Origin: Caecitellus pseudoparvulus | Taxonomy: Eukaryota > Bigyra: Bicosoecida | Reading direction: 5' to 3' | Assembly (NCBI GenBank): GCA_965644315.1 | Contig: CBFFRQ010000080.1 | Span: forward strand, 124,001-188,000 | Length of the DNA stretch: 64,000 bases | Part shown: one piece after another, positions 21,101 through 34,303 of the stretch | How positions within the stretch are numbered: the stretch's first letter is position 1 | Layout of the letters: each line of letters opens with the position of its first letter | Notes under the pieces: generated by a model | Database searches by the model: none | Seen by the model: the letters and a program-made list of their open reading frames with translations, nothing else | What the model was told of the DNA's origin: nothing | Position numbers and translations under genes: made by a program

Positions 21101-24100
21101 GAGCAGCGGATCGCAAACGAAGGGGCCCCAGGGACTGCGCCTGCCTGGTAAGCCTCCACGAAGGCAGCATTCTGCTCCTTAATTTCCGCCTCACCCCACT
21201 CTGTGACGGGAGGCAGAGCAGAAACCGTTTTGCCGTCGTCGGCACAGCGCGCTGTTTGTTTGCTCGACCGCGCTACTGAAGGGCTAACCAGTAGAAGCGC
21301 AGGAGGACCATCCAATGGGCGGCCCGCAGCATGTGAAGGGCTGGAATCATCTTTGGTGGAGGAAGCACTGGCCAGCTTGGCCGCTCTTTGGTGGGCAGCT
21401 GCTACGGAGTCTGGGCTGGTTAGTCGCACAAACAGTGCTGCATCAGCGGAAACCCCCACACCTGCTTGCTGCAGCAGGGTGTTCACAGACTCTTCGTCCA
21501 TGGACTCAACAGTTGCTTGCGTGCTCTGGCTCGCGTCAGGAAGCGCGGTAGTCCTGCTCTGAACGAGCACCCCGATGTCCGTGTCAGGTGGGGCTCGAAC
21601 GGCGTCGCGCAGCGCCCGGTCCAATTGCGCAGCTGACGTCATGTTCTTGACAATGCTCTCCCTGTCCATTTCGGCAGATGCCGGCTGCCTTGCCTGCACC
21701 GGCAAGGGGGATTCTGGGGCATCGCCTGGGGTCTCCAGCACGTGTGCCACTTTCAGCAGGTCCTGTGTTCGACCATGTACAGCCTCCTTGGCTTCGTCTT
21801 CTGGAACAAACGCACCTTGGCCATTGGGCCCCGTGCCATGAGCCACCAACGAAGCTATATCGAGTGTTGCCACTCCTCCTGAGACTACCTGTGATCGCAG
21901 CTGCAGAGCAGGATGCAGCAACGCCTGCCCGTTCTCGGCCAGTTTCCTTGCCATCCGTCGCCCAGCCTCCCCAACAATGACAGCTCCTCCATGGCATGCT
22001 GGCAGCAACGAGCCGATGCGTTCCAGGCCCTGGCAGGATACTTGGCCATCCTCACGAAGGGCTGCATCACAGGCAACGTGGGCCGCCAGCCACCTGTGTG
22101 CAGAGCTCCCTCCAGCAGCCTGCTTCAGCGCACTCCGGCGGGTTTGCTGCCCAGTGCGCACGGCATTGGCAAGACCGACATATACAGCATTTGGGACTGT
22201 GCCTTGGCCCCTCAGACACAAGGAAGTGAGCAACGAGTCAGCCCCGGCCCCAGTGCCTCCCAACAATTCATCTACAGTTGGCACCAACGGCGGTAGTCGC
22301 TCCAAGGCTGACGCCCCTTCTTCACACTCTCGCTGGTAGGCACAAGTCGGGTGCCCAACCTGCTGCCAAGACTCGTCTGGACCTTGCTCCAGTGAAGCCC
22401 GGCCTGTTGGCTTGGCTGCTGATGCTGTCGCAGACACTCGCACAGCACCTTCAGCCATCACACGCCGCCATACAGCTTGCCTGCGCCCCGCCAATGCATA
22501 AGAAGGGAGCTCTGCCGAAAGCGGTCCAAGTCTGAGCCCAATCTTCTCCAACCAAAGGCCAAGCGCTCGGCGGTATGCCACGGCGGCCGCACGGGCGTGC
22601 CATCGGCCCTCCCAAGCTGTTGGTTCAGACCCAGCGACCACAAGAAGGCCTTGGCCAGAGCTGGTCAGACTCAAGCCTCGAATGCACACTGGCCGTCCGC
22701 GTTGGGTAACGCATACTCGCCGTACAAACGAAAGGGCAGGCGAACTGCGAGACCGCCATAGGTGCAGAGCCACCTGCCATTGATCCTTGCTGGAAGGCTC
22801 GGATGCCGAAACGTCTTCTTCGTCACTGAAAGTACCGTCCGGCTCTGCAAAGTACGCTCTCGCTGACGGGGGGGCTATGCCTGCGGCTGGCGCACTCATG
22901 GTGCTCTCTCGGTGTGCTGCCTGGCGCATGCGTTCCACGACTCCCAAGGTTGCAGGGCTGCAAGCTGCCGCACCGTCAGCGTGGGCGCCAGTGGAAAAGA
23001 TGAACACATCTCCACACTCTCCGCCAACCGCGATTCCGCTCGGCCAAGCTGCCACAGACAGGAGGAGTGGCCCCTCCGCAGGGACTTCCCATACGTCCTG
23101 CTTCGCTGACACACCATCTCCGCCAAGAACAGACAGAGCCCGCGCCTGCACAGTGACATGACTGCCAAGTCCCTTGGACTGGGCCTGCTTCAAAATGTTG
23201 CGCTGGCCCTTGGATGTGGTCTCCCACCCAGGGCGAAACTCCTGTACCAAGGCCAGACACCCACCCACGTGGGCGAGGTGGCACACGCGACCGCGGGACG
23301 TGACGATGATGAGCCCCCCCTCACCGAAAGAGCAATGACAAGTCACAACTTCCTGGCAGGCGCGGCGCAACCATGGTCCGCGAATTCCGACAGCAGCGAG
23401 CACCAGAGGTCTGCCTGGAGAGGGTGCGCCCCACACCCCAAACACGGTGGACCCTGCACTCGATGAAGGGGAGATGAACCTCTCCCTAGAGACACGCTTA
23501 GGAGACAAGGCAGCATGTGATAGGTACCCACTTGCCGCGAGAAGAAACTGTGCATGGGACTGCCCAGGGCGTGAAGGCAGGCGCTCCACACTGAGGCGGC
23601 GCACGGCAACGTGTTTAGCGTCGGACCCAACAGTGAGGTGGTCATACGATGAAGCACCAATGAATCGAACTTGCAATTGCTCCATGGAATCCTGCCGAGC
23701 ACTGGGTAGCTCCCATACCAAAATGAAGCGCTGAGCTGGGAATGTCGCGTCCGCAAGCAAGGATCCCAGCGTGACTCGCTTGTTCACTTGACCCTGCCTG
23801 TGCTGCGCACTCCCCCAAACCGAAGCCCCCAGGCCATGTGTGCGTGTGGACACCGCTACGGCAAGGAGGAGCCCATCAGAAGACAGCCCCACTGCAGTCA
23901 CAGTCGAGGGCATGTCTGGCAGTGGGCAGAAGGTCACCAGCTTTCGAACAGGTCCAATGCCCCCCAGCTCCCACAAGCTGACATGGCTCTGCGCCGCTTG
24001 CGTGCTCGTATGCTGTGACAAGTGCACGGGCTCCAGCGTAGTTTCAGCTGTTGCAAGGAGGTGGTGCCCCGGCCCGCCCAGGGCAAACCCTGCTACACCA

Positions 24101-24345
24101 GTGACATGCTCAGCACATGGGAGGAAGATATCTGCGCCCTGCCTGTCTCTCAGCACGATGCGGCTGCCTGCTGCAAAGACAGAGCGGCCTCGCACATCCA
24201 TTCCAGTTGCATGGGCAAGTTCACTCTGGGTCGGGCAAGCGGGGTATGGCTGTCAAGGTGCGAGTCGGCTGAGAGTCGCAGCGACACCAACGTTGAGGCC
24301 GTTCACGAGCCACGGTATAGCCCTGCATGGCGCTGCAGCTTTCAT
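15151..24345 (-). CDS. CFAP57: Giant CFAP57 (WDR65)-like WD40/coiled-coil ciliary protein
   Basis: 3,042 residues. Exon 1 is 24345-24292 and exon 2 is 24225-15151, with a 66-nt intron using a GTTGGT donor. The join gives VNGLN-SELAH and places exactly 20 residues between the conserved Gly-Leu and the AAGSRIV strand, as in animal CFAP57. WD40 blades occupy ~20-470 and ~1155-1420 (VTVSRDDATVRIW; HSGCITSLQWDEGDRHLSAG), with another blade at ~2195. Coiled coil runs ~2360-2935 and includes the family-like YLRGQLEPREQ and a late NAKLLSLVADLRQDNARL segment. CFAP57 is an axonemal protein tied to inner dynein arms. Human CFAP57 is ~1,250 residues; the extra length here is mostly Ser/Pro/Gly-rich inserts between blades. 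Hidden in-frame introns cannot be excluded. A divergent hypothetical gene starts 290 bp away. Confidence 0.83.
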
Positions 24346-24635
24346 GTTCCTTCCAAATCACGATCAAACGCCCCATGCAGAAGCAGAATCGGTGTCCCTG
24401 GTTCCGGCTTGCAAGGAACTATGAAGGGAGCTCAAACATCCAATCAAGGTAGCAAGGGAGGCGCAAGCCCCAAGCAATGCAAACCTCAAGAGGTGCAAAG
24501 AGCCCGCAATCCTCGCGCAAAGCCAAACCATGCAAGCATACAATTCGCCCCGGGGGAACGCTGAGGCTTGGTAGACGGCCGTAATTGTTGATATTGTTGG
24601 GCTGGGACGAATCCGTGTCGCACGACACAGCTGCG

Positions 24636-25768
24636 ATGAGCTCGCTACTCGGTGGCCCAGCCAGCCTTTCGCCGATCATGCTTGCACCTCCAGCCCTGGC
24701 AATTGTCCCACCATTACTCTCTTCAAGTTTCACGATTCGAAACATGACTGAGGCGGATGTAGTCGCTGCCGTTTCATGTGCAGAGGATGGCGTTTCGCTC
24801 TCCTGCGCTCCAGCGTATTCCAGCCTTTTCGCAGAAGGTCTTCGATCTCCCCGCCGAGGCAGCCTGCTTTCCCGTCTCATTTCTAATTATGTACGATTTT
24901 CACAGGGTTGACTTTGAGGGGCAACTTGTGTATTGAAGTACTTGTGCATGTAGGTGTTGCTGGCGTTGTAGGCGAAACGCGTGGTTCGTATTCGACCGCC
25001 TCCATCGCCCCTACAGGCACAAAAACTCCCTGAGAACAAGCCAAAACAATATGTATGTGATTCTTTGTGTAAGTGACTCTGGATCAATGCGTTCACACTT
25101 CGCCCTTGTCCCTGCAGACCATCACCGTCACTTGCCAAGACCATCAGCATCACGTTCCCGTTCGTGTGCACCCAAGCACTGCGCCAGTGAAGCGGCATTC
25201 CCCTGTGAGCACCGTGCCTGATACCACAAGCCCTGCAAGCATTGAGAGGCGCCCGAAAACACCGGAGAGGCACGAGCAGCAGGCTGCAGTGGCGAGGCCA
25301 CTGCCTCCTCGGCCCTCGGCAACCTTCGTGCCCACTGCAGCCCAATCTGCCGACCTCATCACCGCCCTACGGCAAAAAATGCGCAGCAGCATAATCTGTC
25401 CCGGTGATCGCGACTCTCGAGTTTCCCCTGTGGGGCACAAACGGCCCCCGACCAGCGGCAGCGCTCTCGCGGCTGCAGAACCTCCATCTCTGGCTGGGAG
25501 GCCCCTGTCTTCCATGGGAAACCGCCCAGCCGACACGGTGAGTCTTGATGACTGGCAAAAGCTGCAAGAGGTGATCTTGCACGCTGCGCCAGCAGCGGTT
25601 GAGGTAGGACTGCAGCCTGAGCAGGCTCCTGGAAGGCTACCAGCAGTAGCGCTCGAAGAAGCATACGCTGGGGCTGGCCGCGATGACATGCTGATGCCAG
25701 CCCCACAGCACACAGGCCCTGCAGCAGACATGGGTCTGGAGTTGAGCTATGGTGAGCCGGAACTCTGA
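24636..25768 (+). CDS. Hypothetical low-complexity protein
   Basis: Tentative two-exon model, 24636-24890 and 25118-25768, with a 227-nt intron that keeps phase 0 (donor GTACGA, acceptor CCCTGCAG); 301 residues. The first exon has TEADVVAAVSCAEDG and a basic SPRRGSLLSRLISNY. The second is Pro/Ala/His-rich and disordered, with one helical stretch (DDWQKLQEVILHAAPAAVEV) near residue 235. No domain is recognised. The second exon is well supported by its length and low Cys content. The first is weaker, because a minus-strand frame also covers 24419-24880. The gene is divergent from CFAP57 and ends 13 nt from the ABCA stop. Confidence 0.45.
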
Positions 25769-25780
25769 AGTACCATGCAT

Positions 25781-28700
25781 TTACACTCTCTCTTGCGAAC
25801 TTCTGCTGCCCTTGGCTCCCACCTGGAAGGCTTTAACAACTGTCTGAAACACAGCCTCCAAGTCCACTTGTCCCACAGCCCAGTCCGTGATGCCGTGCTG
25901 GGCACACTCTGACTCCATAAGCCCAAAGATTGTCCAGATTTCGCTGCCAGCGTGATCAGTGGGCATGAAAAACGAAGCGAAGCCTTTGAACTGGTTCTCG
26001 ACTTCGGCGCCTGGAAATCGGGCCAAAACCCAGCCTACTGCGCGCCCACTGCTGCCAGAGGGGAAATTGATGGAGAGCGATGCCCCCCCACCATACTTTG
26101 CCCGAAGCGCTGTCTGAGTGTCAAGCACTCTCAAGCGGCCATGAGTTAGTATGCCAATTCGATTGCACAGCAGTTCAACCTCGTCCATTGCATGTGACGT
26201 CAGCACAATGCCTCGCCCCGTGCCTTGTGACTTGGCAGCTGCAATAACGCGCCACAGCTGGCGTCTTGAGGCTGGATCAAGGCCTGCTGTTGGCTCGTCA
26301 AGTAACACCAGCTTGCACCCAGCCGTGTCAATCATGCTGATGGCAACGCTAAGGCGCCGCTGCATCCCCCCGGACAGACTGGATGCAGCTCGGTGCCGCA
26401 CATCGTAGAGTCCGACAGACTTCGCCGCCGCCAAGACATGCTGCTCTTCCATGTTTGCCGGCACGCCCTTTAACCTGGCAAAGAAAAGCAAGTGCTCCTG
26501 GACAGACAAGTCCTCCCACAGCACACTGTGCTGAGGGCAGACTCCCATGACAGCGTGCACCGCTGAGACGTCTGTGTGGACCGAGTGTCCACACACAAGA
26601 GCGTCACCGCTGGTGGGAGGAAACAGTGCGCGGATCACGTTCAGCAACGTGCTCTTGCCAGCACCATTCTCCCCGAGAAGCCCAAAGGTCTGACCGGCGG
26701 GAACGTGCAAGGTCATGTCAGACACGGCCACATGCTCTCCATACTGCTTTCGGACGTGGTGGAGGACCAGTGGGTGAGACACAGCACGATGTTGGCTTTC
26801 TACAACTGCCCGTTCCGCTGTGACTGTCACGTCTTCCCCACAAGCATACGCGAGGGCTCCCCGCGCATCTGGCATGACGGTTGATCCTGCGACGTCCACG
26901 GCCTGTGCTGCACGCCTGCGGTCACTTTCACAAGCGTCACCTGGGTGGGCAAAGAGACTTGGGAACTTGAGGCTTGTAAAGGGCGCGTACGAGACTGTGT
27001 TTGTGCCTTCTGGGGTGGCGCGCAAGCCCGCTGCATCCATGTGCTGCATCGCTTTCTCACGCAGCGCTCGTCTTGTCTGCTCAGCGATGGTGCCAGGGTG
27101 CTCTGACGTACTCCTTCGAGAACGCGAAGCACTGCTTAGGCGCCTGCAGGAGCGACTGGAGCTGCGGCGGCGTGCAAAGCCAGTAATCTCGCCATCTGCC
27201 AGCAGCGGCACTTGGAGATCTGCAGCTGCAGGCGGCTGCTTTCGGGGCGCATCGCAGGAGCACGCGCATGCTCGACAGCAAGAGCAACATGCGGCTGACA
27301 CGCCTCGCTGTACGAAGTGCGGGCAGCAGAACAGGGGGTGGGAAGGGACGCCATATTGCTTCGGGAGCACAGCCTCCAACCACAGAGCAGCCAGCATGTA
27401 GATCGCGGCGCACACGTACAAGGACGTGATCGCAACAGGCAGCTCCGATGTGGAAAAATCCAAGGACGCTGCAAAGTCAGTAAGGCACGCTTTCTTGAAA
27501 ATGCAGGCAAAATTCATGAGGTACACGGCACGAGTGAGTCCCATGAGTGGAAAAGCATACAGCCACATAGGCATCACGCCTCCAGATGAAAACGGCGGAA
27601 CATTTCCATAGATTCCAATGGCTAGAACCTCTGCGATCAGGCTGCCAAAGAGGGCAATGACGTAGCCCAGGATGGTGGCCACCCTGCGAGAGCTTAGGAA
27701 GGACGCAATGAAGAAGCCCAACGATACGAGCGCCAGTCCCCAACCCACGAACAGCAGGGCCAGCAAACCAATATTCGTGTCGATGAAAAAGCCAAACCCC
27801 AGAGCAGCACCTGTTCCCCAGAAGAAGGCAACGAGCGTGAAGTACAGGAGGAGATTCAGCGAGTAGGTTGCAGCAACGTACTGGCCCCCGTGCATCCCCA
27901 TGCTCTTCTGCAGCTCCAACAGCCGCTCTTCCTTCTCCAATGTCAAGACATACACGCCGATAGGAAGCTGAAGAGTCAGTGCGATGGGGTACAAGAATGA
28001 GCCGAAAACCTGCACAATCACTAAAATCGAGGTCGTTGACACTGCCGGCAGCGTGCCCAGCCCCTTCACGAAAAGGTACGGACCGATGAGCGCCTGCACA
28101 GCGGGGTCAACGTACGGCAAGGACGTAGATAGCGCGGACGCAGCCTCCTCCGAGAATGCCCGAAAAACGAATTCTACGGTGCTCAACCGGGCAAGCTCAA
28201 CGTTCAGCTCCCGCTCGCGGACCCACTTGGGTGCGCCGGGCAGGCCAAGTCGGGTGAAGTTATTCGCCCTGTGGTACTCTGTATGCGTGGCATCGTTCAC
28301 AGAAATGGTGAAGTGCAGCCCCAGCGAGGCGGCGGATTCTGTTGGTGCTGCTCGAATTAGGTCAAAGTGGATGGCTCCATCTGGCAGCAGATATGCTGGA
28401 CACTGAGTAAGCTCATCGTCGCAAGGCGGCATGTACTGCAGCTCCTGGATGCCAACATGGTTGAATGCTTCAAGCAATTCATAGAGGGTTGTTTGAACGT
28501 CAAGAATGCCAGATCGGGGTTGAAAGTAAGGAGTCTCAACGGTGCTTCCATTGCGCAGCGTGCAGGCACTTTGAGGGACTCTACCGAGCAGGCCGCGTCC
28601 AGCCCCAGAGGCATTCAGCGCACCAACTGCACCCCACTGCTCCTTCCCAGCAGTAACAAAAAAGAACTCTAGGCAATCACTGCCATTTCTGGCCAATACT

Positions 28701-31700
28701 GGGGCGGCAGGCTGGGCTGCAGCACGATGGTGCGCCTGCCCTCCACGCGCCCCCCAGAGCCTGACGGTCTGCTGTCGGCCTTGCCACGAATGATAAATCT
28801 CTGGTGAAGCGGCGTCAAAGGTGTCATGGTGCTGCCAATCGAACAAAGCTGATGTGATCCTTGAGCCGGCGCGATCTGGCCTGTATCGGAGTGGACTTTG
28901 GTTCCAGTTGAGCGGCGCCACAAGAGCTGGCACGAGAGCAGTGGATGAAGATCCAATTTCGTACTTGATTACCTCTTGAATAATGAGAAGGAGGCCCATC
29001 ACTGCCAAGGGCGACAAGACTTGGCAAGCACACTGCCCACGTTGCCGAAGCAGCAGTGTCGCATTCTTGAAGAAGAGGCCACGAAAGCCAGCGCTGCTGC
29101 AGAAGCCTGGAGTGACCCGTTCCCCTCCTTCAGGTGCTGAAGAACCCTGCACCTCGGCAAGACTACTCGGATTGATGCTTGAGCTGGTTGTTGCTGATGG
29201 CATGCCGGCGCTGAGGGACACTTGGGTGGCTGCTTCGAACGCCTGCTCGGCACGTTGCACAAGCTCAGCACCTTCCGTCTGTTCTTCATCAGATGTGGGG
29301 AGAGAAGCTGCACCATTCTCGAGCGCGAAGATTTCATCTGCTCGACCATCCACTGCAAGGAAGACTTCTTGAAGTGTGGCCCGACTCACAGCCCACTCTG
29401 CCACAACTCCTTGCACTGGTGGCATGTTGACGGTTCCTTCGCTACACTTCCAAGGTTGCGCTGGGAGAGGCCAATCTTGTCCATGTCGACTTCCCGCATC
29501 CATTGCTAGCCACTCGAGCAGCAAAGCCAAGTTCGACGGTTCGCCTTGAGGTGGGTCGCCAATGGCTAAAGTCACGCTGCCAGCGTCATAGTTGACAGGG
29601 GTGATTGGCGTGTCGGGAAGGAGTTCACGCGCTGCTTGCAGCACAATAACCAACGACGCAAGGGGGTTCGCAGCTGCTGATGATATCTCCACGTCATCAG
29701 GGGGCAAAAAGTGCCGTGGCAATGGCGCAAGCACAAGGGAAATACGGTATCCACCTCCATGTTCGTGCTTGAGAGCCAAAGGCGTGCCAAGTGCATGCAG
29801 TCTTCCATGCCCCATGATTGCCACACGGTCAGCACATGTGTCGATTTCCTGCATGGAATGCGACGTTAGCAAGATGCTTCGCCCGGCCTTGAGGCGCTGC
29901 AGCAAGTTCCACAGAGCCCGCTGGTTCACTGCGTCCAATCCCGCTGCAGGCTCGTCACACACGAGGAGAAGTGGGTCGCCAATGGCAGCAATCGCCACAC
30001 TGAGTCGCCGCCGCATTCCGCCTGACAGGGCTGCAGCTGGGCGGTCGCCTGCGCCCGCCAAATCTACGAGGTCGAGCAGCCGCCCAGCTTCAACCTTCGC
30101 CGCCCTGGCCCCGCCTTGCAGGCCCTTGATGCGTGCAAATAGCACCAAGTGCTCAAATGCCGTCAAATCAGGCCAGAGAATGTCGTGCTGTGGGCAAACT
30201 CCAAGGAAACGCTGGGCTTGAGACAGCGCCGCACCAGACCCAACATCGAACCCCAGCACTTCAGCGACTCCCCCAGTGGCGCCGAAGAGCCCAGTAAGAA
30301 TATGAATGGTGGTGCTCTTGCCTGCACCGTTGTGCCCGGCAAGGCCCAATATTTCATCCTTTTGGAGAGTGAAAGATACCCCGTCGACTGCCACCACTTC
30401 GGTGTCACCATCATGACCTCGCATGGACGCTGGTGAGCAGCCAGTGCTCTTTGCAAGGGCGCGCGGAGAACAGCAACCAGCAGTTGAGTACACCTTCCGC
30501 AGTCCGTGTACTCTTGCAATGATGCCAGTGAGAGAGCCAGAGGTGCCCTCTGACCCAGGGGATGCCCATCGCACCTGCTGGGACACTGTGTGCTCAGCAA
30601 TCACGCCTGCGGGGGATGCGGTAAGAGTCGCTTGGGGTGCACCACTCGCTGCAGAACCAGTGGCTTGAGGGAGCTTTCCAGTGTTCGTAGTCCGCCTGCA
30701 TCCCAAAAAGAAACATGGATGTGCCGCTGTCCCTTGGTCCCCCTCGACAACAGCGTCCAGGTAAAGCGCCAAGGTCGCGAAGATGGCGGTGTTCGCGGCC
30801 AAGTACAGCACTGCCTGAAAGGGGGGCGGCACGGTGATGTCATTGCCAAAGAAACGCAAGGATCTGGACCGACTCATGTCCTCCCAGTGAAACCCTGGCC
30901 CATGAATGACTTCTCCTGCAAAGGGGGGAGCAAACACGTGTCGCACGTTCGGTGGGCAATGTTGGCTCAGACATCTTTCTCATACCCTCGTAAAAGTTGT
31001 ACTCCGCAGAGGACTTTGACGCAATATCGTAGAAAACGATCGCCATGTTAAAGGGGGGGTACAGGGTCAGCACCCATCGAAGCCCCTGCGCGATGAAGGA
31101 GCGCATGTCAACGTGCAGGTGAGGGCGGGTCGCTGGTGCTGTGCAGGCAGGCTTACCTTGACCCACGCGGCCACAAAATCAGCAAAAAGAATGTCCACCA
31201 GCGCGGCATACCCCGAGTCCATGATGATCTGAAAAACAAAGCCAATGAGAATGATACTGTAGCCAATGGTTTGTGCCGAGCGTGTCCGAGTTACACAAGT
31301 GGAGATGAGCGCAGCCAGCGCAGACATGGCCAGTCCAAACAAAAAGTACAACATGATGGGCACAGCCCATGCAGTGTTCGTGAAGAAATCAAAACCAGCC
31401 AAGTGTCCAGCCCCAGAGAGAATGCAACTTGTGAGAAGGTTGAACACCGTGGCATACCACGCCCACCCGCACCAAAAGGCACTTGTACTGAGCCCCATCA
31501 TCCGCATGCCAAGCCGCAGCCTGGCAGCCTTCTCTTCCACGAGCTCTGTCAAGACGAGGTAGAACGTGATCATGGGCACGACGTAGAACCAGTTCCCGCC
31601 TTGCTGCGCTACAACGTCAAACCCAGAAATGCGGGGCTTGGGTTTGGGGAACGGACGCGACGAGATGCCCAAGTCCAGTTCAGTAGCTGGCATACCTGCC

Positions 31701-32580
31701 TCCTCCAGGGCCAGCCTTAATCCTGCCCAGTCCATCGCAGCCTTCAGTTCTAAGGCATGGTCGTCGTCGAAAAACGGGTATCGTGTAATTGTTTCGTTGC
31801 GGTAAACGACGTACGCCTGCGTGCTGTTTACAAAGCCTGATGCTTCCCGACCGAGCAGGTAAGGAGCAATGAAGTGCACAGCAAGTTGTGTGACATTGGG
31901 ATGCTCCAATACGAAGTTTGTGAGCGTGGAGTTGTCAAGGTGCCAGTCACAAGGGATGCAGGTTGCGTCCGGCGCTGAACCGCACTCCCCGGCGACACAC
32001 GTGTCAGGGCCAGACAGAGTGCGGTTCGCCCACTGACTGGGCAGCAATGTGCCGTTTGACAGGCCTGGAACCGGGACAAAGTGTCCGCTTGCGTCCAAGC
32101 CGCTGTCTTGCGCAACTCTCTGGAGCAGTCGTCGAACCCCAGGCGTGTCTGGCGCATACGCCAGAGTGATGCAGCGCAAGGACCTTTGCCCCCCACCAAG
32201 GGTCGTGAATGCAAGCTCTGGCATGCCTGGACCGGCATGGCACGGCTGCAGTGGGCCAATGCTTTCGGCGCTTGGGTATTCATCTGCAGGGTGGAGGCAC
32301 GGTTCGGCACGGCTGCGAGCATGAGCAGCGAATTCCGCAACCTTGCGGCACACTCACTGTGCCGAGCAAGTACAACATCTGCAGCAGCTTGCAGTCCGAT
32401 GAGGCCAAGAACCACCAAAATGGGGGTGATAAGCTGCCCGAGTGTCCCGCGCCACTGCCGAGTTGCTGCCAAGGAGTGCTTCCAAAGCAAAACTTGCAGC
32501 TGGGTGCACCACGTCGAGCCGACAAGCTTTGGGCCAGGCAGCGATGCTGTGGCAGGTGAGGGCTCTGCACCACCATCCAT
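25781..32580 (-). CDS. ABCA-type full-length ABC transporter
   Basis: Four exons: 32580-32358, 32283-31157, 31085-30986 and 30915-25781; introns of 74, 71 and 70 nt; 2,194 residues. Start is MDGGAEPSP. The order is TM1, a long Cys- and sequon-rich exoplasmic loop (~75-250), TM helices with the ABCA-typical LRLGMRMMGLS segment, NBD1 (Walker A GHNGAGKST ~677-685; LSGGMRRRLS; DEPAAGLD), a second TM domain, then NBD2 (GENGAGKST ~1890; LSGGMQRRLS; LLDEPTAGLDP) and a ~130-residue regulatory tail. Both ATP sites look intact, including Q-loops (CPQHD, CPQHS) and switch His (TSHSM, TSHAM). ABCA proteins move or flip lipids and sterols across membranes; substrate and membrane are unknown here. All joins restore continuous family sequence, and total length is a multiple of three. 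Confidence 0.95.
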
Positions 32581-32765
32581 TAGAAGAACACTGGGGGGAC
32601 AGATGGCTTGCCCGTTCCGCACGCACAGTCACGCAGTGCAATCCTCTGACGGGGCAGCCAACACGGGCCAGACGTGGCGAGCCAAGCGGTCCGGGTGATC
32701 CTCCTGCACGGATCTCGCTGCTCATAGAATATAGCTGCCAGGCAACGCAGTGAGCCTCGGCTGCA

Positions 32766-34050
32766 TTACAGTTCAGATTTGGGGCGTGACCGCCGTTTCC
32801 TTGGACGGAACTTACTGCTGTGCCCCGTGTCCTCAAAGGGGGCTCGTTGGCCTTTCGACTTCCGAGCAGCAAAGCCAGCTCTCCTGCCTTCTGCCTCCTC
32901 ATCAGCCTGGGCCTGTGCTTTCCTACTCTGCCCAAGGGAGAGAGCCAGTGCCTCGTAGGCTTCCTTGATGTCCATGAACTTTTGCGCTGCTGCTGCCTTC
33001 TCCTCCTCGCTGCCGCGCACCTTGTCGGGATGGTACTTTCGTGCCATGCGCTTGTACTGTGCCTTGACGTCGTCCCAGGAGGCACCAGGCTCCAACTCCA
33101 GGGTGCGGAAGTGCTTGTCATCGTTGCTCATGACCCGCTCTGAAAGCTCAGAGGCAAAGTCCCACCAGGTCTGGTTGTTCGCGCCCAGGTGAGCGTTGAT
33201 TTCCCCAATCAAGTTCTTCCACTCAGACCAATGCTCACGCACGTATTCCCCGACCTTCACCTTCGTTGGGGGGTCACCAACGTTAATGGTGCCATGTTGC
33301 AGCAAGACAACTGCCAGGAAGGTCCAGAACGCCAGGGAGAAGGCGGTGAGCATCGTGAAGCGGCTGCAGCAGCTGCGCCGTCCGCAGGCGCTCTCACGTG
33401 GGAGCGCCCGATGAGCCTGCCCCTCTGGCCAAGAAGCGCCCACGACAGCCCCTGCAACAGGAGCAAGAACATAGTAGCCGGGCACAAACATCGACAGTGC
33501 CATGCCCGCGAGCGCCCCAACAACAGTCAAGGGGAGCGAAGCACTCTGCGTGCCGATGTTGGCCACGAGGAAAGCCCCCAGTGCGGCCGCCAATGTTGTG
33601 ATGAGCTGCGTATCCCATGAGTGCTGGTGCAAGTCCAGCGCGCTCATACTTCCGATCCAACCAAAGAAGAGACTGACAGCAATCGTCAACCCGACGCGCT
33701 CGAAAGACGCAGGTGGGTGTGCCGTGCACAGCTGCCTGTTGCGGATAGCATCAGCTGCAAGAAGCGAGGAGAGGCTGCACACCACAGCAAGCCCAAGCCC
33801 CAAGCTAGCGTCTGCACGCACCTTCCTCTCCGCTGCTCTCCCTCACGTATCTGGGGATGAACAACAGGTCTCGAAGCAGCCCAACGCCAAAGCCGCCGAG
33901 GGTGCAAGTCCACACCATTGCCTGGAACTGCCGCCCCAAAAAGGCATGGTGCCAACCCAATGCCCCTCCAATGATCAATAGAAAGTAGGCAATAAAGTTC
34001 GTGCCCCAGTCGCACTTGCTGGACGAGCTAGCACCAGATTGCGTTGCCAT
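32766..34050 (-). CDS. DNAJC22-like membrane J-domain protein (TM2 + J)
   Basis: Two exons, 34050-33822 and 33754-32766, with a 67-nt intron; 405 residues. Residues ~17-70 form a TM2 domain: two membrane helices with a central Gly-Trp-His-His-Ala-Phe-Leu-Gly turn, followed by the LLRDLLFIPRYVRE signature. Further hydrophobic helices lie at ~95-230. The J domain is C-terminal (~285-350) with the Hsp70-stimulating HPD in ARKYHPDKV. A basic tail (RPRKRRSRPKSEL) closes the protein. TM2 at the N-terminus and J domain at the C-terminus is the DNAJC22 (Drosophila Wurst) order. That protein recruits Hsc70 to clathrin-coated membranes in flies. The start codon lies 253 bp from the stop of the methyltransferase gene. 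Confidence 0.88.
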
Positions 34051-34303
34051 GCTCTGCTGCACGTCTGGCCCAATTTCCGCTCTGCACAAGCGCTGACAAT
34101 CACCCACCGCTGACGATCGCGGCAGCGGGGTACGGTGGAGTGAGAGCTGGTGGAGTGTTGCTGGGCAGATCTTTTTTGATGCGCAGGTCGGACTGCCCAG
34201 GCTTTCCACTCCAGCATTCCGTGTGGTGGCAAATTCCAAGGCTTTTTCGTCTGTCACCGAGGAGGTGAAAGAATGCCCCTCGTGTCGGAGTCATGAAGGT
34301 ACA

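Noticed and set aside
24419-24880. Minus-strand frame of 153 codons upstream of CFAP57
   Set aside because: It does not supply the missing CFAP57 N-terminus. A short exon at 24345-24292 gives the exact spacing to the first blade instead, and the plus-strand exon at 24636-24890 is more coherent with its downstream exon.
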